Notes: generated from the letters alone by a model not told the origin. A DNA stretch of 64,000 nucleotides from Anaeromyxobacter oryzae (GCF_023169945.1 NZ_AP025591.1:1014501-1078500); one strand, 5' to 3'. Positions 45,079 to 55,255 are shown, counted from the first letter of the stretch. Translations and numbers: made by a program.

Positions 45079-46307
45079 GGAGCCTCCGGGACCAGGATCG
45101 AGAGCTTCGTGGAGCGCCGCTCGAGCACGCGTTCGCCGGCGCGGACCTCCGCGACGAGGAGCGCGGGCTCGACGCCGGCGGGGAGCCCGCGCGCCGTCGC
45201 GACGACCCGGACCTGCCGGTGCTCGCCCGCGTGGAGCGCGATCGTGTCGGGGCGGACCGAGACGTCCCAGCCCTCCGCGCCGGCGCGCGAGGGCGCGAGG
45301 GCGAGGGTCACCGAGACCGGCGTCCGCGCGCGGTTCTCGAGCGCGACGGCGTAGGCGTTCACGACTCGCCCGTCCGCGCCCCGGCGCGCGGCGAAGCCGG
45401 CGTCGGCGCTCGCGACGAGCCCCACCAGGTCGCGGCCGGCGACCACCGCGACGAGGCCGACGAGCGCGGCCGCGGTCGCGGCGGCGAGCGCCACCGTCGC
45501 CGGGCGGACGAGCCGGCGCGGGGCGCCCGGCGCGCCGTGGAAGTAGCCGACGAGATCGGGCGCGCGCCGGAGCCTCGCCATGATCGGCCGGCACGCGTCG
45601 ATGCACGCGGCGCAGGCGATGCACTCCATCTGCAGGCCGTCGCGGATGTCGATGCCGGTCGGGCAGACCCGGACGCACGCGCCGCAGTCCACGCAGTCCG
45701 CGGCGCGGCGCGCGTCGTACGCGACGACGAGCGTCGACGGGTCGAAGAGGACGCCCTGCAGCCTCGCGTACGGGCAGACCGTCGCGCAGAACGTACCGCG
45801 CACGAAGGCGAGGTCCGCGAACAGCACCGCGCCGAGCGCGGCCCACGCGCCGCCGAGCACCGGCCCGAGCGCGCCGGCCGCGAGGCGGCGGAGGAACTCC
45901 TGCGGCGGGACGAAGTACCAGAGCGTCGCGGCGGAGAAGAGCGCGGAGACGAGGAAGACGAGGAGGAACCCGACCGGCCGGCGCCAGCGCCGCGGCCGCG
46001 CGCGCCGCTCGGGCGCGACCGGCGCGGTGAACTCCCCGAGCACCGTCTGCGGGCACGACCAGCCGCACCAGACGCGCCCGAAGAGCACGGTGACGAGGAG
46101 GAACGCCGCCGCGAGGAAGAGCACCGCCGCGAGCACGACGAAGCCCTCGTCTACCGCGAACGTCGCGCCGAACGCGAGGAGGCGCCCGCCCGGCACGTCG
46201 AGGCGGAGCGCGCTCTCCCCGCCGACGGACACGAAGGGCAGCCCGAGGACGACGAGCGCCTGGGCTGCCCCCGCGATCCTGCGCCACCTCTGGAAGCTAG
46301 TCGTCAT
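45075..46307 (-). CDS. ccoG: cbb3 oxidase accessory iron-sulfur protein CcoG
   Basis: The 410-residue product has about five membrane helices. The CGWSCPQ motif is near residue 81. Two [4Fe-4S] motifs are CVDCGACVRVCP and CIACAACIDACRP (about 195-235). A C-terminal Ig-like domain follows. This is the CcoG/RdxA layout; CcoG acts as a cupric reductase during cbb3 assembly. Its ATG lies inside the last codons of the small upstream gene (11-bp overlap), and its stop overlaps fixH. Confidence 0.94.
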   Translation of the reverse strand: MTTSFQRWRRIAGAAQALVVLGLPFVSVGGESALRLDVPGGRLLAFGATFAVDEGFVVLAAVLFLAAAFLLVTVLFGRVWCGWSCPQTVLGEFTAPVAPERRARPRRWRRPVGFLLVFLVSALFSAATLWYFVPPQEFLRRLAAGALGPVLGGAWAALGAVLFADLAFVRGTFCATVCPYARLQGVLFDPSTLVVAYDARRAADCVDCGACVRVCPTGIDIRDGLQMECIACAACIDACRPIMARLRRAPDLVGYFHGAPGAPRRLVRPATVALAAATAAALVGLVAVVAGRDLVGLVASADAGFAARRGADGRVVNAYAVALENRARTPVSVTLALAPSRAGAEGWDVSVRPDTIALHAGEHRQVRVVATARGLPAGVEPALLVAEVRAGERVLERRSTKLSILVPEAP

Positions 46308-46437
46308 CCTCGAGCATCTTGTACTTCGCGTGCTCCACCCGGTCCTTCCGCCGCCGGGAGAAGTAGAAGGCGATGATCCCGGCGAGCGCGAGGCACAGCG
46401 TCGCGCCGAAGATCAGGTAGGCGGTGTCGGAGCCCAT
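46297..46437 (-). CDS. 46-residue CcoQ/CcoS-like membrane peptide
   Basis: The frame encodes 46 residues: one membrane helix (AYLIFGATLCLALAGIIAFY), a basic stretch (SRRRKDRVEH) and the acidic end YKMLEDDD. The YKMLED tail resembles the CcoS end, whereas size, single helix and place after the subunit genes suggest CcoQ, the small fourth subunit of cbb3 oxidase. It is short enough to be missed by ordinary length cut-offs. ATG 46437 has GAGAG upstream, and its 3' end overlaps ccoG. Confidence 0.7.
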   Translation of the reverse strand: MGSDTAYLIFGATLCLALAGIIAFYFSRRRKDRVEHAKYKMLEDDD

Positions 46438-46504
46438 GGTTCTCTCGGGGTGCGGAGCGGAGCGGCTCCGGGCCCCGCGCAGGCGGAGCCCGGAGCGCCG
46501 TCGC

Positions 46505-46786
46505 TCAGCCCTTCTTCTTCCGCTGGGTGAGGATGATCAGCACGGCGGCGATCGTGGGGATCGCGGTGAACAGGATGGTCGCGAGGAGGTTCGACGACGC
46601 CGCGGCGCCGTTCCCCTCGAGGTCCTGCGACTGCGACCAGCCGCCGAGCGCGGGCGTGTACGCCCAGAGGTAGTACGCGCCGAAGACGATGAGCCCCCAG
46701 AACAGGAGGAGCCAGCCGGCGGGCAGCTTCCTCGCGGTGCCCTTCGCCTCGAACGCCTCGATGTCGTCCAGCTGCGGTTCGGACAT
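46505..46786 (-). CDS. CcoP N-terminal-like membrane protein without heme
   Basis: The 93-residue product has a cytoplasmic N-terminus and a first helix matching the FixP/CcoP N-terminal domain (PAGWLLLFWGLIVFGAYYLW). A second helix and a Lys-rich end (TQRKKKG) follow. There is no CxxCH, so it corresponds to the CcoP anchor without its two cytochrome c domains. One such domain appears fused to CcoO next door. It lies 13 bp after ccoO. Confidence 0.82.
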   Translation of the reverse strand: MSEPQLDDIEAFEAKGTARKLPAGWLLLFWGLIVFGAYYLWAYTPALGGWSQSQDLEGNGAAASSNLLATILFTAIPTIAAVLIILTQRKKKG

Positions 46787-46799
46787 GATGGTCGGCCTC

Positions 46800-47810
46800 C
46801 TAGTGGTGGCCCTCGGCCGCCTCGTGCGCCTTCTGGTTCCTGAGCCACGCCACGATCGACCAGATGTCGTCGTCGGACAGATCGCTCCCGTACGCCTGCA
46901 TCCCGCCGTCCGGCTGGCCCGGGCGGCCCAGCGCCTTCTTCGCGTCCGAGCCGCCCTTGATCACCGCGAAGTACGCCGCGTCGGGCAGATCGCCCTTCAC
47001 GCCGAGGAAGGTGTCGTCGATGAGGCTCGGCGCGACGCCCTCGGTGCCCTGGGCCTCGTCGCCGTGGCACGCGCTGCACGAGTTCGCCTCGAAGAGCTTC
47101 TTCCCCTTCACGACCGCCGCGACGTCGTTCGCGTGCGGGTTCGCCACCGCGAGGTCGACCTCGCCGCCGGCGGCCCCGCCGCGGTCCACGCCGCGCCCGA
47201 GCGAGACGACGTACGCCACGAGGGCGTCCAGCTCGCTCTTCCCCCCCACGACCGCCGGGACGGCCTCGATGTCCGCGTCGGTGTACGGGACGCCGAGCGT
47301 GCGCAGCGCCCGCATGTGGCCCTGGATGTCCGCGGCGTCGAGCTTCCCGTCCTTCAGGAACCGGTACGCCGGCATGTTCGAGCGCGGCACGAGCGCCCGC
47401 GGGTTCTCGAGGTGCGCCGCCTGCCAGTCCTTCGACGGCTTCACCCAGCCCTCGAACGCGAGGTCCGGGCCGGTGCGCTTCGAGCCCCAGAGAAACGGGT
47501 GGTCCCAGACGAACTCGCCGGCGAGCGAGTACTGCTCGCTCGGCACCTTGGCGCGGTTCCCCTTGTAGCGGACGACCTCGCTCTTCAGCGGCCGGACCGT
47601 CTGGGTGTGGCAGTTGACGCAGCCCTCGCGCTGGTAGACGTCGCGCCCGGCGAGGGCGAGGCCGTCGAGCGGCTTCATGCCGGCGGGCGGCGGCGGGTGC
47701 GTGCCCGGGGTGAAGATCGGGACGACCATCATGACGATGGTGCCGACGAGGACGACGACGGTCGCGAGCACCGCGAAGGCGACGGGCTTCCGGTAGATGT
47801 TTCCGCTCAT
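46800..47810 (-). CDS. ccoO: cbb3 oxidase subunit CcoO fused to a cytochrome c domain
   Basis: The 336-residue product has an N-terminal anchor (about 8-33). The CcoO core carries heme site CVNCHTQTVRPL at 64-68 and NMPAYRFL near 170. A C-terminal class I cytochrome c domain (about 235-336) carries CSACHGDEAQG near 246-250 and GGMQAYG. Ordinary CcoO is about 200-240 residues with one heme, so a CcoP-type domain has been fused on. GGGAGGG lies before ATG 47810, 14 bp after ccoN. Confidence 0.93.
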   Translation of the reverse strand: MSGNIYRKPVAFAVLATVVVLVGTIVMMVVPIFTPGTHPPPPAGMKPLDGLALAGRDVYQREGCVNCHTQTVRPLKSEVVRYKGNRAKVPSEQYSLAGEFVWDHPFLWGSKRTGPDLAFEGWVKPSKDWQAAHLENPRALVPRSNMPAYRFLKDGKLDAADIQGHMRALRTLGVPYTDADIEAVPAVVGGKSELDALVAYVVSLGRGVDRGGAAGGEVDLAVANPHANDVAAVVKGKKLFEANSCSACHGDEAQGTEGVAPSLIDDTFLGVKGDLPDAAYFAVIKGGSDAKKALGRPGQPDGGMQAYGSDLSDDDIWSIVAWLRNQKAHEAAEGHH

Positions 47811-47824
47811 GGTGTCGTCCCTCC

Positions 47825-49258
47825 CTACGCCGCCGAGACCGCAGCCGGGGCCGGCCGGGCGCGATCCTGCGCCGCCTCGAGCGCCTTGCCCTTCTGGATG
47901 GTCTTCAGGACGTTGTAGATGAAGAACAGCATGCCGACGGTGAAGATGATCCCGGCGAGCGTGCGCGTGTGCCAGTACGGATAGTTCCGCTCGAGCCCCT
48001 CCATGAAGGAGTACTTGAGGGTCCCGGAGGCGTCGGTGGCCTTCCACATCCAGCCCTGCTGGATGCCGGTGATCCACATCGTCACCGAGAAGAGGAGCTG
48101 GCCGACGAGCACGAGCCAGAAGTGGACGTTGGCGATCTTCTCCGAGTAGATCGTGGTCCCGTAGATCTTGGGGATGACGTAGTAGACCGACGCGCAGACG
48201 GTCATCGTCACCCAGCCCATGGTGCCCATGTGCACGTGGCCCGGCACCCAGTCGGTGTAGTGGATGAGCTGCGAGACGACGCGGAGCGCCTGCGTCGGCC
48301 CCTGCACCGTCTGCAGGCCGTAGAAGGTGATCCCGAGGACGAAGAACTTGGTCAGGTAGTTGGTCTTCATCTTCGACCAGTCCTGACCGACGGTGTAGTA
48401 GCCGTTCACCACCGAGCCCCAGCTCGGCGCGATGAGGAACATCGTGAAGACGATCGCGAGCGTCTGGATCCAGTCCGGGAGCGGCGTGTAGACGAGGTGG
48501 TGCGCGCCCGTCCACATGTACGAGAAGATGAGCGACCAGAACGCGACGATGGAGAGCCGGTGGCTGTAGATCGGCAGCCCGGTCGCCTTCGGGAGGAAGT
48601 AGTAGAACATCATCAAGATGGGGGTCGTGAACACGAAGCCCACCGCGTTGTGCCCGTACCACCACTGCACGTTCGCGGAGTTCACGCCGGCGAAGAGGTG
48701 GTAGCTCTTCATCCCGCCCGCCGGGATCGCGAGGTTGTTCACCAGGTAGAGGATGGCGACGGCGACGACGGTCGCGATGGCGTACCAGAGCGACACGTAC
48801 ATCTGCTCCTCGTTCCGCTTGATGATCGTCCCGAAGACGTTCACCGCGAACATCACCCAGAGCACCACGATGGCGATGTCGAGGGGCCACTCGAGCTCCG
48901 CGTACTCGAGCGACTGCGTGTAGCCCATCATCAGGCTCACCGCGGCGGCGGCGATGCCGACGTTGAAGAGCCACAGCTGCGCGCGCGCGAGCCGCGGGAA
49001 CAGGAGCGGCCGCTTGCAGAGGCGCATCACCACGTAATAGGTGAGCCCGAAGATCGCGCCGACGCCGAGCCCGAACGCGAGGCCGTTCGTGTGGACCGCG
49101 CGGAGCCGCCCGTAGGTCAGCCACGGGGTGAAGTTCGCCGCCGGCAGCCACAGCTGCACGCTGATGAGCAGCCCGATGACGATGCCCACGACCCCCCAGA
49201 AGATGGCCGAGAGGATGAACCCCTGGACCGTCCGGTGGTCGTACCGATAGTCGTTCAT
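47825..49258 (-). CDS. ccoN: cbb3-type cytochrome oxidase catalytic subunit CcoN
   Basis: The 477-residue product is a heme-copper oxidase subunit I with about 12 helices. It reduces O2 at a heme b3-CuB centre with high affinity. Conserved segments include AVHTNGLAFGLGVGAIFGL, WWYGHNAVGFVFTTPI, GAHHLVYTPLPDW, GTMGWVTM and GHVHMGTMG; the His residues in these ligate hemes and CuB. ATG 49258 was chosen because GGGAGGG is at proper spacing; an ATG at 49267 would be too close. It leads the operon. Confidence 0.96.
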   Translation of the reverse strand: MNDYRYDHRTVQGFILSAIFWGVVGIVIGLLISVQLWLPAANFTPWLTYGRLRAVHTNGLAFGLGVGAIFGLTYYVVMRLCKRPLLFPRLARAQLWLFNVGIAAAAVSLMMGYTQSLEYAELEWPLDIAIVVLWVMFAVNVFGTIIKRNEEQMYVSLWYAIATVVAVAILYLVNNLAIPAGGMKSYHLFAGVNSANVQWWYGHNAVGFVFTTPILMMFYYFLPKATGLPIYSHRLSIVAFWSLIFSYMWTGAHHLVYTPLPDWIQTLAIVFTMFLIAPSWGSVVNGYYTVGQDWSKMKTNYLTKFFVLGITFYGLQTVQGPTQALRVVSQLIHYTDWVPGHVHMGTMGWVTMTVCASVYYVIPKIYGTTIYSEKIANVHFWLVLVGQLLFSVTMWITGIQQGWMWKATDASGTLKYSFMEGLERNYPYWHTRTLAGIIFTVGMLFFIYNVLKTIQKGKALEAAQDRARPAPAAVSAA

Positions 49259-49438
49259 GTGCCCCATTCCCTCCCGTTGTCCGGGAAATGATCGCGCGCA
49301 AGGATACCCGAGGGTGACCGGGATCAGGAAAGAGGCGGTAAGTCCTGGCCCCTTCGTGGCCTGATACAAGAACCGACACGAGCAGCGGATGTGTTCCCGC
49401 GACGCGACTCGGTCGCAGTAAGCGCAGCCTGGCGCCGG

Positions 49439-51496
49439 CTAGCGGCTGCTCGACCGGAGGCGCGGAGTGACCGCATCCGCCGGACGGCGGCCCGCGGCCG
49501 GAGCGCCGTCGCGGATCGCGTCGAGCACGACGCGGAAGGTCGCCCCCTCGCCCGGCGCGCTCTCCACCTCCAGCGCGCCGCCGTGCGCGGCGACGATGTT
49601 GCGGCAGACCCACAGGCCGAGGCCGGTCCCGACGCCCGCCGGCTTGGTGGTGAAGAACGGCTCGAAGATCCGCGACTGGAGCTCGGGCGCGATGCCCGGC
49701 CCCGTGTCCGAGATCTCGATCGCGACCCGGTCCGCGCCGTGCGCGCGCGCGCGGATGCGCACCTCGCGGGCGACCGCGGCCTCGTCGGACACCGCGTGCG
49801 CGGCGTTCACGATGAGGTTCAGGAACACCTGCCCGAGCCGCGCCTCGCTCCCGCGCACCGGCGCGACCGGCTCCACGTCGACGATCACGCGGGCCCGCCC
49901 CCGCAGCTCCGGCGCGGCGAGCTTCACGGCGAACTCGAGCGCGCGCGCGACGTCCACCGGCCCGTGCTCCTCCGCGCCGGCCGTCGAGAGCGTGCGGAGG
50001 TCGCGGACGATGACGCGCATGCGGTCCGTCCCCTCCACCGCCTCCTCGAGCGCGCCGATCGCGTCGCGGATCCGGGCCGGATCGGTCGCGCCTTCCGCGA
50101 GCTGCTCCACCGCCCACTCGAGGTTCGCGCGCACGAACGCGAGCGGGTTGTTGAGCTCGTGGGCGACGCCCGCCGCGACGCGGCCCACGCTCGCGAGCCG
50201 GTCGGCGACCGCGAGCCGGACCTCGGCCTCCTTGCGCTCCGTGAGGTCGCGGCCCAGCGCCACGCGCGCCGGCTCGCCGCCGACGTCGATCTCGACGCCG
50301 AGGAACTCGGCCCAGCGCCAGCCGCCCGCGGTCCCGATCCGCACCTCGAGCGGCGGCTTCTCGCTGGTCGAGAGCACGCGGTCGCGGATCGCGGCCGCGT
50401 CGTCGGGGTGCGTCCAGTCGAGGACGGACGTGCCGACGAGCGCCTCGCCCGGCCGGCCGAGCCGGCGCGCGAGCGCGGCGTTCGCGTACAGGATGACGCC
50501 GCGGCGGTGGAGGACGACGTAGTCCGGCGATGCGTCGACGAGCCGCTGGAAGCTGTCGGCGTGCGCGCGGGCGAGGGCGAGGGCCGTCCGCCGCGAGAGC
50601 GCGATGGCGAGGACGTGCGCGACCGCGTCGAGGAAGCCCAGGTCCTCCTCCGAGACGGCTCCCGGCGTGTCGGCGTGTACGAGCAGGATCGCGAGCGGGG
50701 CGTCCCTGCTCCCGACCCGCGTCGCCGCGAGCCGGCGCGCGCCCGCTGCGCGGAGCGAGGGCGGGATGGCCGAGGCCGGCGCCGCGGCGGCGTCCTCGAG
50801 CCACACCGCCCGGTCGGCGGAGAGGACCGCATCGGCCAGCGGGAGCTGTGCGAGCGGGACCCCGTGGCCCGGCGGCACGCCGACGGCGCCGAGCGGCCGG
50901 AGCAGCTCGCCGCCGTCCGCGAGCTCGAGGACGCTGCCGCCCGTGAACCCGAGCGCGTCGACGGCGGTCCGGACCGCGTCCACGACCAAGTCCACCGGGC
51001 GCTCGCTCCCGAGCGCGCGCCCCGCGAGCGCGGCCAGCGCGGCCTGCTGCGCGAGCCGGGCCCTGAGCTGACGCTCGGCGGCGCGAAGCTCCGTCACGTC
51101 GAGCATCATCCCCGCGAGCCCCGCGGTCGCCCCGTCCCGGTCGCGGATGACGGCCTTCCGGAACACCACCTCGCGGCGGGACCCGTCCGCCCACTCCACC
51201 TGGGTCTCGTACTCCTGCGTGTCGCCCGTGCGGAACAGCGCGTCGTCCGCCGCGCGGTAGGTGCGCGCGAGGTCCGGCGGCGCGACCTCGAACACGGTGT
51301 GGCCCACGATCCCGCCGCGCGGCTGGCCCAGGTACCGCTCGAACGCGGCGTTGCACCCCTGGTAGATGCCGGCCAGGTCCTTGAACCATATCGGCGCCGG
51401 GACGGCGTCGAGGATCGACTGGAAGCGGCGCTCCAGCTCGGTCGCCGCGGGCGCGCCGGCGGGATCCGTCTTCGACGCGTCGTGCTGGTCCGCCAA
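49439..51496 (-). CDS. PAS-GAF-PAS sensor histidine kinase
   Basis: The 685-residue product has a PAS domain (about 20-135, ending [14 protein letters not shown]), a GAF domain (about 150-295) and a second PAS (about 300-425). The transmitter has [14 protein letters not shown] near residue 443, [10 protein letters not shown] near 560, DTGPGIAPE, and FFTTKP...[11 protein letters not shown]. There is no membrane helix or receiver. The TTG at 51496 is supported by GGAGGGG directly upstream. It lies 180 bp upstream of ccoN on the same strand and may control that operon; its response regulator is not adjacent. It is a paralog of the hybrid kinase at 38772. Confidence 0.9.
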   Translation of the reverse strand: MADQHDASKTDPAGAPAATELERRFQSILDAVPAPIWFKDLAGIYQGCNAAFERYLGQPRGGIVGHTVFEVAPPDLARTYRAADDALFRTGDTQEYETQVEWADGSRREVVFRKAVIRDRDGATAGLAGMMLDVTELRAAERQLRARLAQQAALAALAGRALGSERPVDLVVDAVRTAVDALGFTGGSVLELADGGELLRPLGAVGVPPGHGVPLAQLPLADAVLSADRAVWLEDAAAAPASAIPPSLRAAGARRLAATRVGSRDAPLAILLVHADTPGAVSEEDLGFLDAVAHVLAIALSRRTALALARAHADSFQRLVDASPDYVVLHRRGVILYANAALARRLGRPGEALVGTSVLDWTHPDDAAAIRDRVLSTSEKPPLEVRIGTAGGWRWAEFLGVEIDVGGEPARVALGRDLTERKEAEVRLAVADRLASVGRVAAGVAHELNNPLAFVRANLEWAVEQLAEGATDPARIRDAIGALEEAVEGTDRMRVIVRDLRTLSTAGAEEHGPVDVARALEFAVKLAAPELRGRARVIVDVEPVAPVRGSEARLGQVFLNLIVNAAHAVSDEAAVAREVRIRARAHGADRVAIEISDTGPGIAPELQSRIFEPFFTTKPAGVGTGLGLWVCRNIVAAHGGALEVESAPGEGATFRVVLDAIRDGAPAAGRRPADAVTPRLRSSSR

Positions 51497-51603
51497 CGGC
51501 CCCTCCGGCTCCCCCCGGAGCGCGCATCGTAGCGGTTCGCGCGAGGCGGGCGGAAGCGGTCGCGCCGGACCCGCTCTCCCCGTCCGCCCGATTGGAGGGT
51601 CGG

Positions 51604-53610
51604 TCAGGCGGAGCGGACGTCCACCCGGTTGTCGTAGAAGGTCGAGCCGCGCGCCTGGTCCGTGAGCCGCTGCGACGTGAGCGCATTCACGTTGCGCGCG
51701 CCGGGTGCGTGGGTGAGCCAGAAGACACCCTCGGCGACGGCCACGCCTGGCGGGACGCCGTCCAGGATGCGCAGGACGAACGTCGCCTCCCCGAGCTCGT
51801 TCCAGGCGACGACGGCCTGGCCGTCCGCGAGGCCGCGTCGGGCCGCCTCGGCCGGCGCGAGCTTCAGGATCATCCCGCCCGCCTTCTCCCGGAGCTCGGG
51901 CCGCTCCTGGAACGACGAGTTGAGCGTGTACAGGGCGGGGGCGGTCACGAGGCGGAGCGGCAGCGTGCCCGCGTCGGCGTGAGCGGGCAGGTAGCCGGGG
52001 AGCGGCTCGGGCTGCGCGGCGTTCAGGAGCTCGATCCTGCCGGACGGCGTCCCCCAGCGCGGGCCCGGTGGCGGCGCGAGCACCACGGGCTCGCCCGACG
52101 CGACACGCGCCCGGTCGGCCTCCCCGAGCCACCGCGGCGCGGTCCGCGCGAGGAGGAGCTCGATCACCTCGTCCGTGCTCATCCGGAAGAGCGGCTCGTC
52201 GAAGCCCATGGCCGCGGCGAGCCGCCGGAACACGTCCCAGTTCGGCAGCGCCTCGGCGACGGGCGGGATCGCCGGGCGGACCCGCTGGACGGCGTAGTGG
52301 CCGTAGGACCGGTACAGGTCGGCGTGCTCGAGCGACGTCGTCGCGGGGAGGACGACGTCGGCGAGGCGCGCCGTGTCCGTCATGAAGCGCTCGTGCACGA
52401 CGAGGAACAGGTCCTCGCGCGCGAGCCCGCGGAGCACCGCGTTCTGGTCGGGCGCGACCGCGGCCGGGTTCGAGCACCAGACGTACATGGCGCGGATCGG
52501 CGGGTCGGAGAGCTCGTTCAGCGCGCGACCGAGCTGGTTCATGCTCACGGCGCGCGTCGGGCGCGACAGCAGGTCCTCGCGGGTCAGCGGGGAGAGGTCG
52601 AACGCCGCCGAGGACGACGTCGACGCGAGGCAGCCGCCGCCCCTCCGGTCGTGCACGCCCAGCACCGCCGCGAGCGCGACGATGCTGCGGATCGTCATGG
52701 CGCCGTTCCCGTAGCGCGACGGGCCGCCGCCGATCCGGATGAACGGCGCGCGGGCGCGGCCGAGCGCGCGCGCGAGGGTCTCGATCGTCTCGGCGGGGAC
52801 GCCGGTGCGGGCGCTCACGTCGGCGGGCGCGTACCCGGCCAGCGCCCGCGCCCGGAGCTCCGGCCAGCCGATCGCCTCGGCGGCGAGGAACCGCTCGTCC
52901 GCGAGCCCCTCGCGGGCGAGGACGTGCACGACGCCGAGAGCGAGGGCGGCGTCCGCGCCGGGGCGCACGAGGACCACCTCGTCCGCGATGGCCGCCGTGT
53001 CGTTCGCGTAGGTGTCGACGAGGATCACGCGCGCGCCGTTCCGGCGCGCCTCCTTCACGCGGGCGACGAAGTGGAGGTTGGTCGCGACGGCGTTGATGCC
53101 CCACAGGACGACGAGGTCGGACTCCCGCACGACGTCCGGGGACGGCCCCGGGGTCGCCCCCATCACCGCGCTCCAGCCGGCCGCCTGCGCCGGCGTGCAG
53201 ATCGTCCGCTCGAGGCGGGTCGCGCCGAGGCGATGGAAGAACGCCATCCCGGCGTTCCGCTGCACGAGCCCCATCGAGCCCGCGTAGGAGTACGGCAGGA
53301 TCGCCTCGCCGCCGCTCTCGGCCGCGATCGCCTTCCAGCGATCGGTGACGATCCGGATCGCCTCGTCCCACGTGGCGCGCCGGAACGCGCCGGCGCCCTT
53401 CGGCCCGGTGCGGACGAGGGGGTGCGCGATCCGGTCGGGTGCGTGGACCGTCCGGTCGTAGCCGTTCATCTTCGGGCAGAGCGTGCCCCGCGAGTACGGG
53501 TGCTCCGGGTCCCCGCGCACCGCCAGGGCGCGGCCGCCCTCGACCTCGACGAGGAGGCCGCAGGCATCGGGGCAGTCGAACGGGCAGACGGAGCGAGCGA
53601 GGGTCGGCAT
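51604..53610 (-). CDS. Molybdopterin oxidoreductase (DMSO reductase family)
   Basis: The product is 668 residues from ATG 53610. The N-terminal iron-sulfur motif [10 protein letters not shown] with a later Cys in GTLCPKMNG binds a [4Fe-4S] cluster. The molybdopterin core follows, and the dinucleotide-binding C-terminal domain has [15 protein letters not shown]. It resembles the cytoplasmic, partner-free group of the DMSO reductase family, since no twin-arginine signal and no electron-transfer or anchor subunit lies nearby. The substrate is unknown. An ATG at 53622 would add four residues; neither has a clear ribosome binding site. Confidence 0.9.
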   Translation of the reverse strand: MPTLARSVCPFDCPDACGLLVEVEGGRALAVRGDPEHPYSRGTLCPKMNGYDRTVHAPDRIAHPLVRTGPKGAGAFRRATWDEAIRIVTDRWKAIAAESGGEAILPYSYAGSMGLVQRNAGMAFFHRLGATRLERTICTPAQAAGWSAVMGATPGPSPDVVRESDLVVLWGINAVATNLHFVARVKEARRNGARVILVDTYANDTAAIADEVVLVRPGADAALALGVVHVLAREGLADERFLAAEAIGWPELRARALAGYAPADVSARTGVPAETIETLARALGRARAPFIRIGGGPSRYGNGAMTIRSIVALAAVLGVHDRRGGGCLASTSSSAAFDLSPLTREDLLSRPTRAVSMNQLGRALNELSDPPIRAMYVWCSNPAAVAPDQNAVLRGLAREDLFLVVHERFMTDTARLADVVLPATTSLEHADLYRSYGHYAVQRVRPAIPPVAEALPNWDVFRRLAAAMGFDEPLFRMSTDEVIELLLARTAPRWLGEADRARVASGEPVVLAPPPGPRWGTPSGRIELLNAAQPEPLPGYLPAHADAGTLPLRLVTAPALYTLNSSFQERPELREKAGGMILKLAPAEAARRGLADGQAVVAWNELGEATFVLRILDGVPPGVAVAEGVFWLTHAPGARNVNALTSQRLTDQARGSTFYDNRVDVRSA

Positions 53611-53664
53611 CACCGCGAACATACCGCGGCGACGAGCCCGCGGCGATGCCGCCCCCCGGCGCTC

Positions 53665-54072
53665 CTAGAACCGGCCCAGCGCCACCGGGAACAGCGCTTC
53701 GTTGCTCTGATCCACGCGCCGGAGGTCGAGCGACATCGAGTTCCCGTCGTGGACCGGCGTCGCCATGCCGTAGGCCGGCCCGGTGGTCGCGTCGACGACG
53801 CCCCACACCAGGCCGACGCCGAGGCCGATGAGCGCTCCGTACCCGAGGGTCCGCTGCCAGTCGTAGTTGCTCCGGTCGTTGATCTGCGTCTGGTACAGAA
53901 TGATGCCGCCTGCCACCGCGGAGCCGAGCACCGTGCCACCCACCGCGTCGCGCGCGATGGTGCCCGCGGCGCTCCCCTGGCGGACGTAGACCTCCTCCGC
54001 GCGAGCCACGCTCGCGAAGCAGAGCGCCACCCCGACCAGCACCGCCACCACCGCTCTGATGATCCTCTTCAT
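53665..54072 (-). CDS. Small secreted or outer-membrane protein, unknown
   Basis: The 135-residue product has a signal peptide (residues 1-24, ending VARA). Two Gly/Ala-rich hydrophobic segments ([17 protein letters not shown] and [16 protein letters not shown]) resemble glycine-zipper segments of envelope proteins. The end reads [31 protein letters not shown] lies before ATG 54072; a longer upstream frame lacks this signal. The function is unknown. Confidence 0.78.
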   Translation of the reverse strand: MKRIIRAVVAVLVGVALCFASVARAEEVYVRQGSAAGTIARDAVGGTVLGSAVAGGIILYQTQINDRSNYDWQRTLGYGALIGLGVGLVWGVVDATTGPAYGMATPVHDGNSMSLDLRRVDQSNEALFPVALGRF

Positions 54073-54217
54073 GCCTCCTCCCCCCTCCCTGGCCTCTCCC
54101 GGCCGGGGGTCCCTTCCTTCACCGTAGGGACGCGCTCGCCATCCCGACAAGGGTGCCTTGGACCCGGTCACGCCGGGTTGACGCTCGCGCGGGCGTGTGG
54201 TTCTCATCCGCGCGATC

Positions 54218-55180
54218 GTGCGCTCGCTCGTCACCGGCGCCGGCGGCTTCCTCGGCCAGGCCCTCCTTCGCGCGCTGTCGGCGCGGGGAGACCGCGTCGC
54301 GGCGCTCGTGCGGCGCGATCCGGAGGTCGTCGCGGCGCTCGGCGCGGAGCCGATCGTGGGCGACGCGACGGACCCGGAGACGCTCCGGCGCGCGGTGGCG
54401 GGGGCCGACGTGGTGTTCCACCTCGCGGGCGTGCGCCGCGCGACGGACCCCGCGGAGTTCCTCCGGGTGAACGCGGGCTCGACGCGGCTCCTCCTCGACG
54501 CATGCCTCGCCGCTGCGCCCGGGCTCTCGCGGTTCGTCCTCGCCGGGTCGCGCGCGGCGGTCGGCCCGTCTCGCGACGCCGTCCGGGAGGACGCGCCGCT
54601 CTCGCCGGTCGAGCCCTACGGCGCGTCGAAGGCGGAGGCGGAGCGGATCGCGCTCTCGTACGCCGGGCGGGTGCCGGTCGCCATCGCGCGACCGCCGCGG
54701 ATCATGGGGCCGGGCGACCGGGAGAACCTCCTCTTCTTCCGCATCGCCCGGGCCGGCCTCGCCCTCGACTTCGGCGATCGCCCCCTCTCGTGGATCGACG
54801 TCGACGACTGCGCCCGGGGCCTCCTGCTGCTCGCCGACGCTCCCGAGGCGCGGGGCGAGGTGTTCTTCCTCGCCTCGCCGGAGCCGACCAGCGCGCGCGG
54901 GCTCATGGAGGAGGCGGCGCGCGCGCTCGGGGTGCGCGCGCGGCGGGTGCCCGTCCCCGCCCCGGTGGTGCGCGGTGCGGCGCGCCTCGCGGACCTCCTG
55001 ACCGACTTGACCGGGAGGAAGCTCCCGCTGAACCGGAAGCTCGCGGCCCAGGTGCTCGCGCCGGGGTGGCGGTGCGATCCAGCGAAGGCGCGCGACCGGC
55101 TCGGCTTCGTGGCCGACACGCCCCTCGCGACCTCCGTCGCACGCGCGGCGGACTGGTACCGGGCGCACGGGTGGCTCTGA
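54218..55180 (+). CDS. NAD-dependent epimerase/dehydratase, first in putative ether-lipid cluster
   Basis: The 320-residue product is an extended short-chain dehydrogenase. The nucleotide motif TGAGGFLG is at residue 5 onward, and the catalytic YGASK is near residue 141. It probably oxidises or reduces a lipid-linked or sugar-like intermediate. GTG 54218 was chosen because TGAGGFLG follows closely; GTG 54197 adds seven residues. A weak TTGACG-TCTCAT pair lies just upstream. It begins the co-directional five-gene cluster, which matches my recollection of the M. xanthus elb locus. Confidence 0.86.
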   Translation: MRSLVTGAGGFLGQALLRALSARGDRVAALVRRDPEVVAALGAEPIVGDATDPETLRRAVAGADVVFHLAGVRRATDPAEFLRVNAGSTRLLLDACLAAAPGLSRFVLAGSRAAVGPSRDAVREDAPLSPVEPYGASKAEAERIALSYAGRVPVAIARPPRIMGPGDRENLLFFRIARAGLALDFGDRPLSWIDVDDCARGLLLLADAPEARGEVFFLASPEPTSARGLMEEAARALGVRARRVPVPAPVVRGAARLADLLTDLTGRKLPLNRKLAAQVLAPGWRCDPAKARDRLGFVADTPLATSVARAADWYRAHGWL

Positions 55181-55255
55181 CGGAGCGTGCATCCCTCGAG
55201 GGGGGTCCCTTCCGCCTTGCCAATTGCGCTCGCAGCGGTCTACTTGTCCGGACCG

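Noticed and set aside
46505-46786. Frameshifted remnant of a full ccoP
   Set aside because: The frame ends cleanly in a Lys-rich tail, and no CxxCH-encoding sequence remains in the 67 bases before the next gene.
49259-49438. FNR-type or sigma-54 promoter before ccoN
   Set aside because: No TTGAT-N4-ATCAA site or TGGCA-N7-TGC match is present; only loose similarities were seen.
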